11,592 bases of DNA from contig CALEZT010000043.1 of assembly GCA_937927975.1 (NCBI GenBank), forward strand, positions 1 through 11,592. Reading direction: 5' to 3'. The notes under the pieces are model-generated. The model was not told the DNA's origin and did not search any database. It was given only the letters and a program-made list of their open reading frames with translations. A program made the position numbers and the translations under genes. Origin of the DNA: an uncultured Phycisphaerales bacterium (GTDB lineage Bacteria > Planctomycetota > Phycisphaerae > Sedimentisphaerales > Anaerobacaceae). Below are positions 1 to 6,199 of the stretch, piece by piece; the first letter of the stretch is position 1; each line of letters opens with the position of its first letter.

Positions 1-79
1 AGGTATATTCCATACGCCGCGGCGGAGGATAGGGCTCTGCTGGGAAGCAACCCGATCGCCGCCACGGTCCAGGGACATG

Positions 80-107
80 GGCGACGTTGCCTTTGTGGGA
101 CGTCGCC
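80..107. repeat. Inverted repeat in the sequence replacing the toxin
   Basis: GGCGACGT (80-87) pairs perfectly with ACGTCGCC (100-107) around a 12-base loop. A second pairing, ATGGGCGA (77-84) with TCGCCCAT (109-116), overlaps it. Its role is unknown; it lies in the segment that interrupts the DUF5615 reading frame. Confidence 0.5.
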
Positions 108-153
108 TTCGCCCATGCCATGTTTCTGGCGCAAAGCGAAAAATCCCAGGGGG

Positions 154-172
154 TTGGGGACGGCGTCCCCAA
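154..172. repeat. 8-bp stem palindrome near the toxin breakpoint
   Basis: TTGGGGAC (154-161) and GTCCCCAA (165-172) form a perfect stem with a three-base loop. It lies about 30 bases from the point where similarity to DUF5615 stops, so it may be part of the inserted sequence. Confidence 0.5.
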
Positions 173-233
173 AGGCCATGGAAGCACGCGAAAACCGGAT
201 GAGGCTGAGAAATGCCCATGTCCGCGAGGAACT

Positions 234-470
234 TCATGGGGACGTCGACTCCAGCGGATGAATCGTTTCCTGCGTCAACCATGCCGCATACTGGAGCGAC
301 TGGCGAATGTCCTCCGGCTCGATGTAGGGATATGCCTGGGTGATGTTCTCCGTGCTCGTGACGTTGGCGACCAGGTTGACGATGAGGGAAACCGGAACGC
401 GCATGCCGCGAGTGCACGCTCTGCCTCCCATCACGTTCGGGTCGAACGTGATGCGATCGAATTCGAGCAT
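234..470 (-). CDS. DUF433 family antitoxin (VapB45-like)
   Basis: A 78-residue protein of the DUF433 family: FDRITFDPNVMGG near the N-terminus, then RGMRVPVSLIV and AYPYIEPEDIRQSLQYAAWL, the hallmark conserved blocks. DUF433 proteins are the small antitoxin-like partners of DUF5615 (PIN-like, VapC45-type) toxins. The ATG at 470 is chosen over an in-frame ATG at 491 because GGAG sits 7 bases upstream of it. A paralogue with the same blocks lies at 7859-8083. Downstream, the toxin gene starts by an ATGA overlap but is broken after about ten codons, so this antitoxin appears orphaned. A near-consensus promoter lies upstream. The family is clear; antitoxin activity is inferred. Confidence 0.88.
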   Translation of the reverse strand: MLEFDRITFDPNVMGGRACTRGMRVPVSLIVNLVANVTSTENITQAYPYIEPEDIRQSLQYAAWLTQETIHPLESTSP

Positions 471-524
471 GCCGTGTCTCCAGGACTGCAACCCTGTTCG
501 CTCTGTCAGTCAGAATCGAAGTTC

Positions 525-553
525 ATCATAGTCGTCGCTTCGGCCGGTGTCAA
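525..553 (-). promoter_or_regulatory. Sigma70-type promoter for the DUF433 gene
   Basis: On the minus strand TTGACA (553-548, perfect -35) is followed by a 17-bp spacer and TATGAT (530-525, five of six -10 bases). The predicted start near 518 leaves a leader of about 48 bases before the ATG at 470, which includes the GGAG ribosome site. Confidence 0.7.
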
Positions 554-595
554 TGGCGGTCGCGAACAAGTGGCATGCCTGTAAGCCGACACCGC

Positions 596-624
596 TTGAT
601 CCGATTCTCACCGACGTGTATGAT
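596..624 (+). promoter_or_regulatory. Promoter for the ABC permease, almost leaderless
   Basis: TTGATC (596-601, four of six -35 bases), a 17-bp spacer, and TATGAT (619-624, five of six -10 bases). Only 11 bases separate the -10 box from the ATG at 636, so the transcript should begin about 5 bases before the start codon. This agrees with the lack of a Shine-Dalgarno sequence there. Confidence 0.55.
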
Positions 625-635
625 TCCCGGCACCT

Positions 636-2015
636 ATGCGGATTTCGGATTACATCGAGCAGGCGTGTGCGAATCTTTGGAAGAAGAAGCTGCGCACGGT
701 TCTCACCACCGCCGGCGTGGTGATCGGGATCGGGGCGCTGGTCTGCATGTTCGCGTTCGGACAGGGCGTTCAGCGGAACATCACCGACCAGTTCAACAAG
801 GTGGACATCCTGTACGACATCGTGGTCTCGTCGCCACGCCAGGGCGGCGGTCCTCGCTTTCGCGGGCGGGACGATCCCGACGGTCCTCGTCGAGGCGGTC
901 GGCGGGGGGCTCGGGCCGGTGCGAACGACCCCAACGCTCCCCCGTTGGACTCGCGGTTTCTGGAGGAGGCGAGAACGATCCCCGGCGTCCAGACGGTGTT
1001 TCCCGAGCTTCGGTTCCCGGCGCAGCTTCGCCTGGGGGCCAGGGAGCAGTTCACGCTGGTCCAGGTGCTCTCGGCGGACATCTGTCGTTCGGGAAAGATG
1101 CCATTGCGGGCGGGACGCTGCTACGACGCGAACGACCCGAACGGCATGATGATCAGCGACTCGATGGTGCGACGCCTGGGCCTGGCCGAGCCGGCCGACG
1201 CGCTCGGCAAGGAGATCGAGGTCGTCACGCTGAGTCTGGACTTCGGCCTGAGAAGCCTGATGCGGATGGCCTTCCCACAAGAAGGGCAGATGGGGCTTCC
1301 CGTCGCCCGCACGAGCTATCGCTTCACGATCGTGGGCGTGGCCGAGCGGATGCCCTTCGGCGGGATAAGCGACGCGTACGTGCAGCCGGCGATGGCCGCA
1401 GGGATGCGAAAGCTCGCCTTCACGAACATCTGGGACCTCTACCAGCCCCCCGGCCAGGGGGCGAACCACTCGTCGGTGACCGTCAAGGCCCGATCGCCCG
1501 CGGATGTCGCGTCGGTCAAGAAAGAGCTCGAATCGCGCGGCTACAACACCTTCACCCTGATGGACCAGCTCGACGAGATGCGGATCGGTTTTCTCATCAT
1601 GGACATGTTCCTGCTGGCGGTCGGCATGATCGGCATCACGGTCGCGTCGCTGGGGATCGTCAACACGATGGTGATGTCGATCCTGGAGCGGTACCGCGAG
1701 ATCGGGATCATGAAGGCGGTCGGCGCCACCGACGGCGACGTGCAGCGGATCTTCCTTTTCGAGTCCGGCGCCATCGGCCTGCTCGGCGGAACGTTCGGCC
1801 TGGCGCTGGCGGCGGCAGTGGCTCTGATCGTCAACGAGGTCATCAACGCCATCATGGCCCGCGAGCATGCACCCCGCATGGCCTACTTCGACTTCCCCTG
1901 GTGGCTCTGTGTGGGCGCGATCGTCTTCTCGATTCTCGTAAGTCTTCTCGCAGGCCTCTACCCGACCCGACGCGCCGCCCGAGTCGATCCGGTCGTCGCG
2001 CTGCGACACGACTGA
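636..2015 (+). CDS. MacB/FtsX-family ABC transporter permease
   Basis: A 459-residue integral membrane protein. Residues 1-16 are cytoplasmic and basic (NLWKKKLRT), followed by a first membrane helix (about 17-40) and a large periplasmic MacB_PCD-like domain. The C-terminal FtsX domain has three helices from about 319 to 452, with the typical VNTMVMSILERYREIGIMKA and ending YPTRRAARVDPVVALRHD. Such permeases pair with a LolD/MacB-type ATPase to power lipoprotein or substrate extrusion by mechanotransmission. No ATPase gene lies in the window, and the upstream neighbour is divergent, so the partner must be elsewhere. The family is certain; the substrate is unknown. An Arg/Gly/Pro-rich stretch at roughly residues 67-105 is an unusual low-complexity insert early in the periplasmic domain. 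No good ribosome site precedes the ATG; see the promoter at 596-624. Confidence 0.93.
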   Translation: MRISDYIEQACANLWKKKLRTVLTTAGVVIGIGALVCMFAFGQGVQRNITDQFNKVDILYDIVVSSPRQGGGPRFRGRDDPDGPRRGGRRGARAGANDPNAPPLDSRFLEEARTIPGVQTVFPELRFPAQLRLGAREQFTLVQVLSADICRSGKMPLRAGRCYDANDPNGMMISDSMVRRLGLAEPADALGKEIEVVTLSLDFGLRSLMRMAFPQEGQMGLPVARTSYRFTIVGVAERMPFGGISDAYVQPAMAAGMRKLAFTNIWDLYQPPGQGANHSSVTVKARSPADVASVKKELESRGYNTFTLMDQLDEMRIGFLIMDMFLLAVGMIGITVASLGIVNTMVMSILERYREIGIMKAVGATDGDVQRIFLFESGAIGLLGGTFGLALAAAVALIVNEVINAIMAREHAPRMAYFDFPWWLCVGAIVFSILVSLLAGLYPTRRAARVDPVVALRHD

Positions 2016-2130
2016 TACTTGCCCAAGAGCCCAAAGGACAGGGACCTGCGTATCGGCATCACCTGGACTCATCGAGCTCAAGAGCGGGCTTTTCCCGGCC
2101 AATCCGCTTTTCGCAGCCTGAACCTTCTTG

Positions 2131-2149
2131 ACCGCTATCCGGCGGTTTT
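2131..2149 (+). terminator. Weak candidate terminator after the permease
   Basis: ACCGC (2131-2135) pairs with GCGGT (2142-2146) and is followed at once by a short T run (TTTT, 2146-2149). The stem is only 5 bp and the T run is short, so this is a possibility rather than a firm call. It lies in the 183-base gap between the permease and the DUF2062 gene. Confidence 0.25.
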
Positions 2150-2198
2150 GCTAAGGTGGCCCCAGTTGACACGGATTGGATTACGCCTTGGGACGACT

Positions 2199-2732
2199 AT
2201 GGGGTTCCACCAGAGAATTCACCGGATGCTGCCGGACAAAGACCGGCTGCGAAAGACTCTGCTCTATCGGCTGTTCGGCAAGAACATCCTGGCCGGCGAC
2301 CTTTGGCGTTTCGACGCGCGGTCCGTGGCCGGGGGCTGGTCCATGGGCCTTTTCGTCGCGCTGACGCCGACCATTCCCTTTCAGATGATCCTGGCCACCA
2401 TGGGGGCCCTGGGCCTGCGGGTGAACCTGCCGATGGCTCTGCTGGCCTGCTGGGTCACCAATCCGTTGACCTCGGTTCCGTTCTACATGGCCGCCTGGCA
2501 GCTCGGCCGGTGGGTCCTGGAGGCGGTTCCCTTCGCCCACGAATACGTCTCCGCGTACGGCGAGGGCACGCGATCGAAGGTCATCGTGGGCTCGTTCTGC
2601 CTCTGGACCGGCTGTCTGATCCTGGCGACCATCGCCTCGGTTGTGAGCTACGTGCTGGTCCGCTCACTGTGGCCCAAACACGGTTTCCATCTCCATCTCC
2701 ATCACCCGCCCGACGATTCGCCGATGCAGTAG
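2199..2732 (+). CDS. DUF2062 domain membrane protein
   Basis: A 177-residue protein with the DUF2062 core: GLFVALTPTIPFQMILA, then LGLRVNLPMALLACWVTNPLT and a P-F-Y motif (SVPFYMAAWQLG). Two or three hydrophobic segments are visible (about residues 48-75, 80-105 and 130-157), so it is an inner-membrane protein. Its biochemical function is unknown; the family is often found alone or attached to glycosyltransferases. The frame is open back to 2019, but the ATG at 2199 is preferred: family similarity begins just after it and GGGA lies 5 bases upstream, while the longer N-terminus is not family-like. The tail is His-rich (HLHLHHPPDD) and overlaps by 31 bp with the convergent beta-propeller gene. 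Confidence 0.85.
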   Translation: MGFHQRIHRMLPDKDRLRKTLLYRLFGKNILAGDLWRFDARSVAGGWSMGLFVALTPTIPFQMILATMGALGLRVNLPMALLACWVTNPLTSVPFYMAAWQLGRWVLEAVPFAHEYVSAYGEGTRSKVIVGSFCLWTGCLILATIASVVSYVLVRSLWPKHGFHLHLHHPPDDSPMQ

Positions 2733-4039
2733 AGGTTCTTCCTGCCCTTGAGGAAGATCCGGTCGCCGACGACGGCGGGGGAGGCGTCGATCTCGTCGTC
2801 CAGGACGTTGGTCGCGAGGATTTCGAACTTGCCGGTGTTCGGGATCACCTGGGTGGTGCCCTTGCGGCCGACGAAATAGACCCGTCCGGCCACGCCCACA
2901 GGCGAAGCGTAGATGCCTCCGACCCCGCTCAGACGCTGCTGGGTGAAATGCGCCGCGCCGGTCTGGGCCTGGTAGCAGGAGACGATCGCGTTGTTGACCG
3001 AGCAGACGTAGAGCTTGTCGCCGTAGAGGAGGGGGGAGGGGACGTAGGGCGTCGCCTCATTGACCTGCCACTTGATGGCGTCGGTGCCGGTCAGGTCGCC
3101 CGTCCGGCCCAGTTCGATCGCCTGCAATGCGCTGCCGCGGAAACCGCTGGTGCAGAAGACCAGGCCGAAGCCGACCACGGGCGTCGGGATGACGTTCTGC
3201 GTCTGGCCGCTGCACTGCCAGATGACCTCGCCCGTCTGCACGTCGTAGGCGCGGACGAAGCTGTTCGCGTTGACGATCGCCTGGAGCCTGCCGCCGACTT
3301 CAACGCCCAGGGGCGTGGCCCAGGAGGTCATCTCATCGCGGTCCTTCTGCCACAAGGTCTGACCGGTCGTCTTGTCCAGCGCGTGAATCCTGGACTGGTC
3401 TTCGTGGTCCATGACGACGATCAGGGCATCGCCGATCAAAGCAGGGGAACTGCCTTCGCCGAAGGCCATCTTGGCCCGCATCCGGCCGAGATCGCGGCTC
3501 CACTTGTGCTGGCCGTCGAGATCATAGCAGTGGACCCCGCGGGAGCCGAAGGAGGCCCAGAGGAGCTTGCCGTCGGTGACGGGCGAATAGGAGGCGAAGC
3601 CATGGTCCGCGTGGTGCCCTTCGTGAGGGACTTCCTCGCGGGCGGTCTTCTGCCAGAGGGTCTTGCCGGTCGCGCGGTCCAGGCAGACCACGTCGAACTT
3701 GTGGATGTTCTTGGGGGCCCTGCCTCCGCGGGAGGGGGCTGCGGCGTCCGGCCCCGCGCCAGGCTCGCCCTCGCGGTCGGTTTCGATCGCGGTCAGAAAG
3801 AAGATCTTATCGTTCCAGATGATCGGGCTGGAAGTGCCTTTGCCGGGGACCGGGACCTTCCATTGGATGTTCTGCGTTTCGCTCCAGGTCAGGGGCGGGT
3901 TGCCCAGGGGCGAAATCCCCGAGGCCAGGGGCCCTCGCCACGTAGGCCAGTTGTCCTGGGCCTGGCCCGCGCAGACAGCACAGGCGAACATCGCCAATAC
4001 AAAGCTAGAAATCGACAGGGTACGGATGGTCTTGTTCAT
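2702..4039 (-). CDS. Exported PQQ-type beta-propeller protein
   Basis: A 445-residue secreted protein. Residues 1-27 form a Sec signal peptide: basic MNKTIR, a hydrophobic stretch, then AVCAGQAQ. The mature part opens with NWPTWRGP, typical of planctomycete propeller proteins related to BamB and PQQ dehydrogenases. Repeated blade motifs of the form D-x2-TG-x2-LWQ are visible (RATGKTLWQK, KTTGQTLWQK, QTGEVIWQ), giving a seven- or eight-bladed PQQ_2 fold. No catalytic residue set proving a quinoprotein dehydrogenase was recognised, so a scaffold or polymer-binding role is equally possible. The ATG at 4039 is chosen over 4054 because a perfect GGAGG lies 7 bases upstream and the signal peptide then starts properly. 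A low-complexity loop (about residues 92-107) interrupts the early blades. The gene is convergent with DUF2062 and divergent from the amidohydrolase. Confidence 0.9.
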   Translation of the reverse strand: MNKTIRTLSISSFVLAMFACAVCAGQAQDNWPTWRGPLASGISPLGNPPLTWSETQNIQWKVPVPGKGTSSPIIWNDKIFFLTAIETDREGEPGAGPDAAAPSRGGRAPKNIHKFDVVCLDRATGKTLWQKTAREEVPHEGHHADHGFASYSPVTDGKLLWASFGSRGVHCYDLDGQHKWSRDLGRMRAKMAFGEGSSPALIGDALIVVMDHEDQSRIHALDKTTGQTLWQKDRDEMTSWATPLGVEVGGRLQAIVNANSFVRAYDVQTGEVIWQCSGQTQNVIPTPVVGFGLVFCTSGFRGSALQAIELGRTGDLTGTDAIKWQVNEATPYVPSPLLYGDKLYVCSVNNAIVSCYQAQTGAAHFTQQRLSGVGGIYASPVGVAGRVYFVGRKGTTQVIPNTGKFEILATNVLDDEIDASPAVVGDRIFLKGRKNLYCIGESSGG

Positions 4040-4046
4040 CGGATGT

Positions 4047-4051
4047 CCTCC
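4047..4051 (-). promoter_or_regulatory. Ribosome binding site of the beta-propeller gene
   Basis: GGAGG on the minus strand, 7 bases before the ATG at 4039. It is the clearest Shine-Dalgarno site in the left half of the window and rules against the in-frame ATG at 4054. Confidence 0.8.
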
Positions 4052-4127
4052 CATTCACAGGTTCGTATAGCCCGTCGGAACGCCCCAACCCCCAGGAAGG
4101 TGCGACCTGCTGATCGTTTCTGACAAC

Positions 4128-4156
4128 AGGATAACCGATCGCGACGGACCGTGCAA
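4128..4156 (-). promoter_or_regulatory. Candidate promoter for the beta-propeller gene
   Basis: TTGCAC (4156-4151), a 17-bp spacer, and TATCCT (4133-4128) on the minus strand. The matches are three and four of six, so spacing is the main support. The leader would be about 80 bases. Confidence 0.3.
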
Positions 4157-4314
4157 CCTGGTTGGGAGAATTCGGGGTGTTTTGTGGGGCAGGCGCCCTC
4201 GCCGGCCTGTCTTCTGCGATTTGCGCCATGGGGTTGTTGTGCGAGGACGGACGGGCGGGGACGCCCATCCCGCGAAGAGGCGGCCTGCAGCACTGTCGCC
4301 AGTGGGTATTGGCC

Positions 4315-4343
4315 TTGCGTAGGCCGCTGCGATCCCGTATCGT
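4315..4343 (+). promoter_or_regulatory. Candidate promoter for the amidohydrolase gene
   Basis: TTGCGT (4315-4320), a 17-bp spacer, and TATCGT (4338-4343). The hexamers are only partial matches to sigma70. The predicted start near 4350 gives a leader of about 60 bases. Confidence 0.3.
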
Positions 4344-4410
4344 GAAAGGCATATGTCGCCGGGACCGACGGCTCATCGCCGGAACGGGACAGCATTTGAG
4401 AGGATGACCT

Positions 4411-5862
4411 ATGGCCGACAGAATTCCGATTTCGAGACGTGACACACTCCAGGGACTTGGCGCACTGGGCACCGCGGCGATGCTTGGCCCGGTCGGTGCC
4501 TCATCCGCGGGGGCCTCGCAAGAAACACCTCACGACGCCGCCGCAAGCGGGCGGATGAATCCGGCTATCGCCGAGAAGGTGTTGCAGACGCCGCTGATCG
4601 ACACGCACGAACATCTGATGGAAGAGAAGGAGCGGCTCTCGGGTGCGGCCCACCCGCGGGTCAAGGCCGACGACTGGAGCCTGCTGCTGAGCCACTATCT
4701 CGACTCCGATTTGCTTGTGGCCGGGATGCCCAGGGAGACCTACGACCGGTTCTTCTCGAAGCAGACCGATCCGGTCGATAAATGGCGGCTCCTCGAACCG
4801 TACTGGCTTGCGGTTAAGAACACCGGCTACGGCCAGGCCGTGCGGATCGCCATGCAGAGGCTCTACGACGTGGACGATCTGTCGGCCGGCACGGTCAGGA
4901 AGGTCCAGGCCGGGTATGAGAAGACCCGACGGCCGGGCTTCTATCGGCAGGTCCTCTGCGAGCTGGGCAAGATCGAATCGTGCCAGGTGAATTGTCTGAG
5001 CAAGCCGTTTGGCGAGTCGGATATGCCCACGCTGCTGATGCAGGACATCAGCATTGTCGGGATGTTCTCGGGCCCGAGCTTCGACGGCATGGGCAAGCCC
5101 ACCGGCATCGAGGTCCGCGATCTGGCGGATTGGCATCGCGTGATCGACTGGTGGTTCGAGAAGTACGGCCAGTACGCGGTCGCGGTGAAGTCGCAGAACG
5201 CCTACGGCCGGGACATCGACTACGAACAGGTCCCCGCGGAGAGGGCCGAGGTGATCTTCAAGAAGCGACTCGCCAACGCCCCCCTGACCGGCGACGAGCG
5301 AAAGGCCCTGGAGGACCACCTGTTCTGGCAGGCGGTGAACACAGCCACGAAGCACAAGCTGCCGGTCAAACTGCACACGGGTTACTACGCAGGCCAGAAC
5401 TACATGCCGTTGGAACGGCTCCTGCACAATCCCGGCTCGGTCACCGAACTGTGCCGCAAGGCCCCCGAGACGCGGTTCGTCTTCATGCACATCTGCTATC
5501 CGCACTACGAGGAACTGATCGCGGCGGCCAAGCACTATTCGAACGCCTACGTCGACATGTGCTGGTCCTGGATCATCAACCCGGTCGCGGCCAAGGACTT
5601 CCTGAAAAAGTGCCTCGTCACGATCCCGGCCAACAAGATCCTCACCTTCGGCGGCGACTACATCCCGGTCGAGCCGGTCCTGGGCCACGCGACGATCGCC
5701 AGGCGAGGCATCGCCCTGGCCCTGAGCGAACTGGTCGAAGAAGGCTGGCTGACCCAATCGGACGCGATGGAGCTGGTGGACCCGATCATGCACGGAAACG
5801 CCCGCCAGATCTTCAACCTGGCGGAAAAGACCCGCGTTCTTCAGAACGTCAGGTGGACCTGA
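4411..5862 (+). CDS. Tat-exported amidohydrolase-family metal hydrolase
   Basis: A 483-residue protein. A twin-arginine signal (SRRDTLQGLG, Arg9-Arg10) followed by an Ala/Gly-rich hydrophobic stretch points to export in folded, metal-loaded form. The TIM-barrel amidohydrolase metal motifs are in order: D64-T-H66-E-H68, Lys260 (a candidate bridging lysine), H322 in LHTGYY, H360/H365 in FMHICYPHY, and D416 in TFGGDY. This matches the Amidohydro_2-like superfamily, some members of which resemble uronate isomerases. The reaction and substrate cannot be read from the sequence; hydrolysis, decarboxylation or isomerisation are all open. The start is supported by AGAGGA 6 bases upstream and by the intact Tat signal directly after it. 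No partner gene shares its transcript, because the next gene is of mobile type. Confidence 0.88.
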   Translation: MADRIPISRRDTLQGLGALGTAAMLGPVGASSAGASQETPHDAAASGRMNPAIAEKVLQTPLIDTHEHLMEEKERLSGAAHPRVKADDWSLLLSHYLDSDLLVAGMPRETYDRFFSKQTDPVDKWRLLEPYWLAVKNTGYGQAVRIAMQRLYDVDDLSAGTVRKVQAGYEKTRRPGFYRQVLCELGKIESCQVNCLSKPFGESDMPTLLMQDISIVGMFSGPSFDGMGKPTGIEVRDLADWHRVIDWWFEKYGQYAVAVKSQNAYGRDIDYEQVPAERAEVIFKKRLANAPLTGDERKALEDHLFWQAVNTATKHKLPVKLHTGYYAGQNYMPLERLLHNPGSVTELCRKAPETRFVFMHICYPHYEELIAAAKHYSNAYVDMCWSWIINPVAAKDFLKKCLVTIPANKILTFGGDYIPVEPVLGHATIARRGIALALSELVEEGWLTQSDAMELVDPIMHGNARQIFNLAEKTRVLQNVRWT

Positions 5863-6199
5863 CCGCCCGATCTGTCTCGGCTCGCTCCCCCCGCGGATCG
5901 CCGGGAAAGCGAAAGAGATCCCCCTGCGCCCTCCGTACAACGCAGAGCACAAATGCGAGCAGAGACCGCACTTTTGGGTAGACCACATCTCCCATTACTC
6001 AGGTGGGAATAGCAAAATTCGTGCAACATCTGAAAAGGCAAAACACCCCGCTCGCACAATTTTCTTTATTCCAGCCCGCCGCGTGACTTAGCTCGATTTC
6101 AGCCCCTCCCAAACCCCGGATTTTTCGCAAAATTCGTGCAACATCGGGCAAGGGTAGAGAGACGCGTTGCTCTTTTTCGCCTCTCAAAGGCTGTAATAA
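5863..6199. other. Intergenic region with a 19-bp direct repeat
   Basis: This gap between the amidohydrolase and the HNH/AP2 gene contains no convincing gene. Its second half is more AT-rich than the flanks and carries the repeat pair described at 6012-6145. No clear terminator follows the amidohydrolase. The only Shine-Dalgarno-like sequence near the HNH start is a weak AAAGG. Confidence 0.5.
6012..6145 (+). repeat. 19-bp direct repeat pair, 115 bp apart
   Basis: GCAAAATTCGTGCAACATC occurs perfectly at 6012-6030 and again at 6127-6145. The bases beyond each copy are only loosely similar. The pair lies just upstream of the HNH/AP2 endonuclease gene. It could be a target-site duplication, a recognition site or a regulatory repeat; the sequence alone does not decide. 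Confidence 0.85.

Larger units (their letters stand above)
1..237 (-). pseudogene. Truncated DUF5615 (PIN-like) toxin, N-terminus only
   Basis: A minus-strand frame opens with ATG at 237-235, overlapping the TGA of the DUF433 gene as ATGA, exactly as in the intact pair at 8080-8083. Its first residues, MKFLADMGIS, align with MRFLLDMPVS of the intact DUF5615 protein, including the acidic Asp6. From about residue 11 (near base 204) the translation becomes Arg/Pro-rich and has no resemblance to the family: no ITADLDF-like core and no second acidic cluster. The frame stays open to the window edge, so an intact end cannot be excluded, but the PIN-like fold is missing from the 79 visible codons. 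The replacing sequence contains two hairpins (80-107 and 154-172). I infer a toxin destroyed by insertion or recombination, leaving its antitoxin. Confidence 0.6.
4052..4397. other. Divergent intergenic region
   Basis: This stretch separates the beta-propeller and amidohydrolase genes. I see no convincing gene in it. It holds one candidate promoter for each flank (4128-4156 minus, 4315-4343 plus). The short open frames on both strands have no ribosome site or recognisable family. Confidence 0.5.

Noticed and set aside
1..261. Plus-strand frame open from base 1 as the tail of an upstream gene
   Set aside because: The translation is Arg/Cys/Pro-rich, lacks a recognisable family and overlaps the DUF433/DUF5615 junction on the other strand.
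510..2102. A 530-codon open frame antisense to the permease gene
   Set aside because: Its translation is Arg/His/Asp-rich without a recognisable domain and mirrors the codon pattern of the permease on the other strand, a usual artefact in GC-rich genes.
2166..2171. Perfect TTGACA before the DUF2062 start
   Set aside because: No acceptable -10 hexamer lies 15-19 bp downstream; the nearest TAT-containing sequence overlaps the ATG.
2156..4123. A 655-codon plus-strand open frame over the DUF2062 and beta-propeller genes
   Set aside because: It spans two genes with clear families and signal sequences; its own translation is low-complexity.
4501..5988. A 495-codon open frame antisense to the amidohydrolase
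   Set aside because: The plus strand carries a Tat signal and all metal motifs; the antisense product has none.
6167..6197. TTGCTC and TGTAAT as a promoter for the HNH/AP2 gene
   Set aside because: The spacer is 19 bp and the predicted start falls after the only plausible ATG at 6200.
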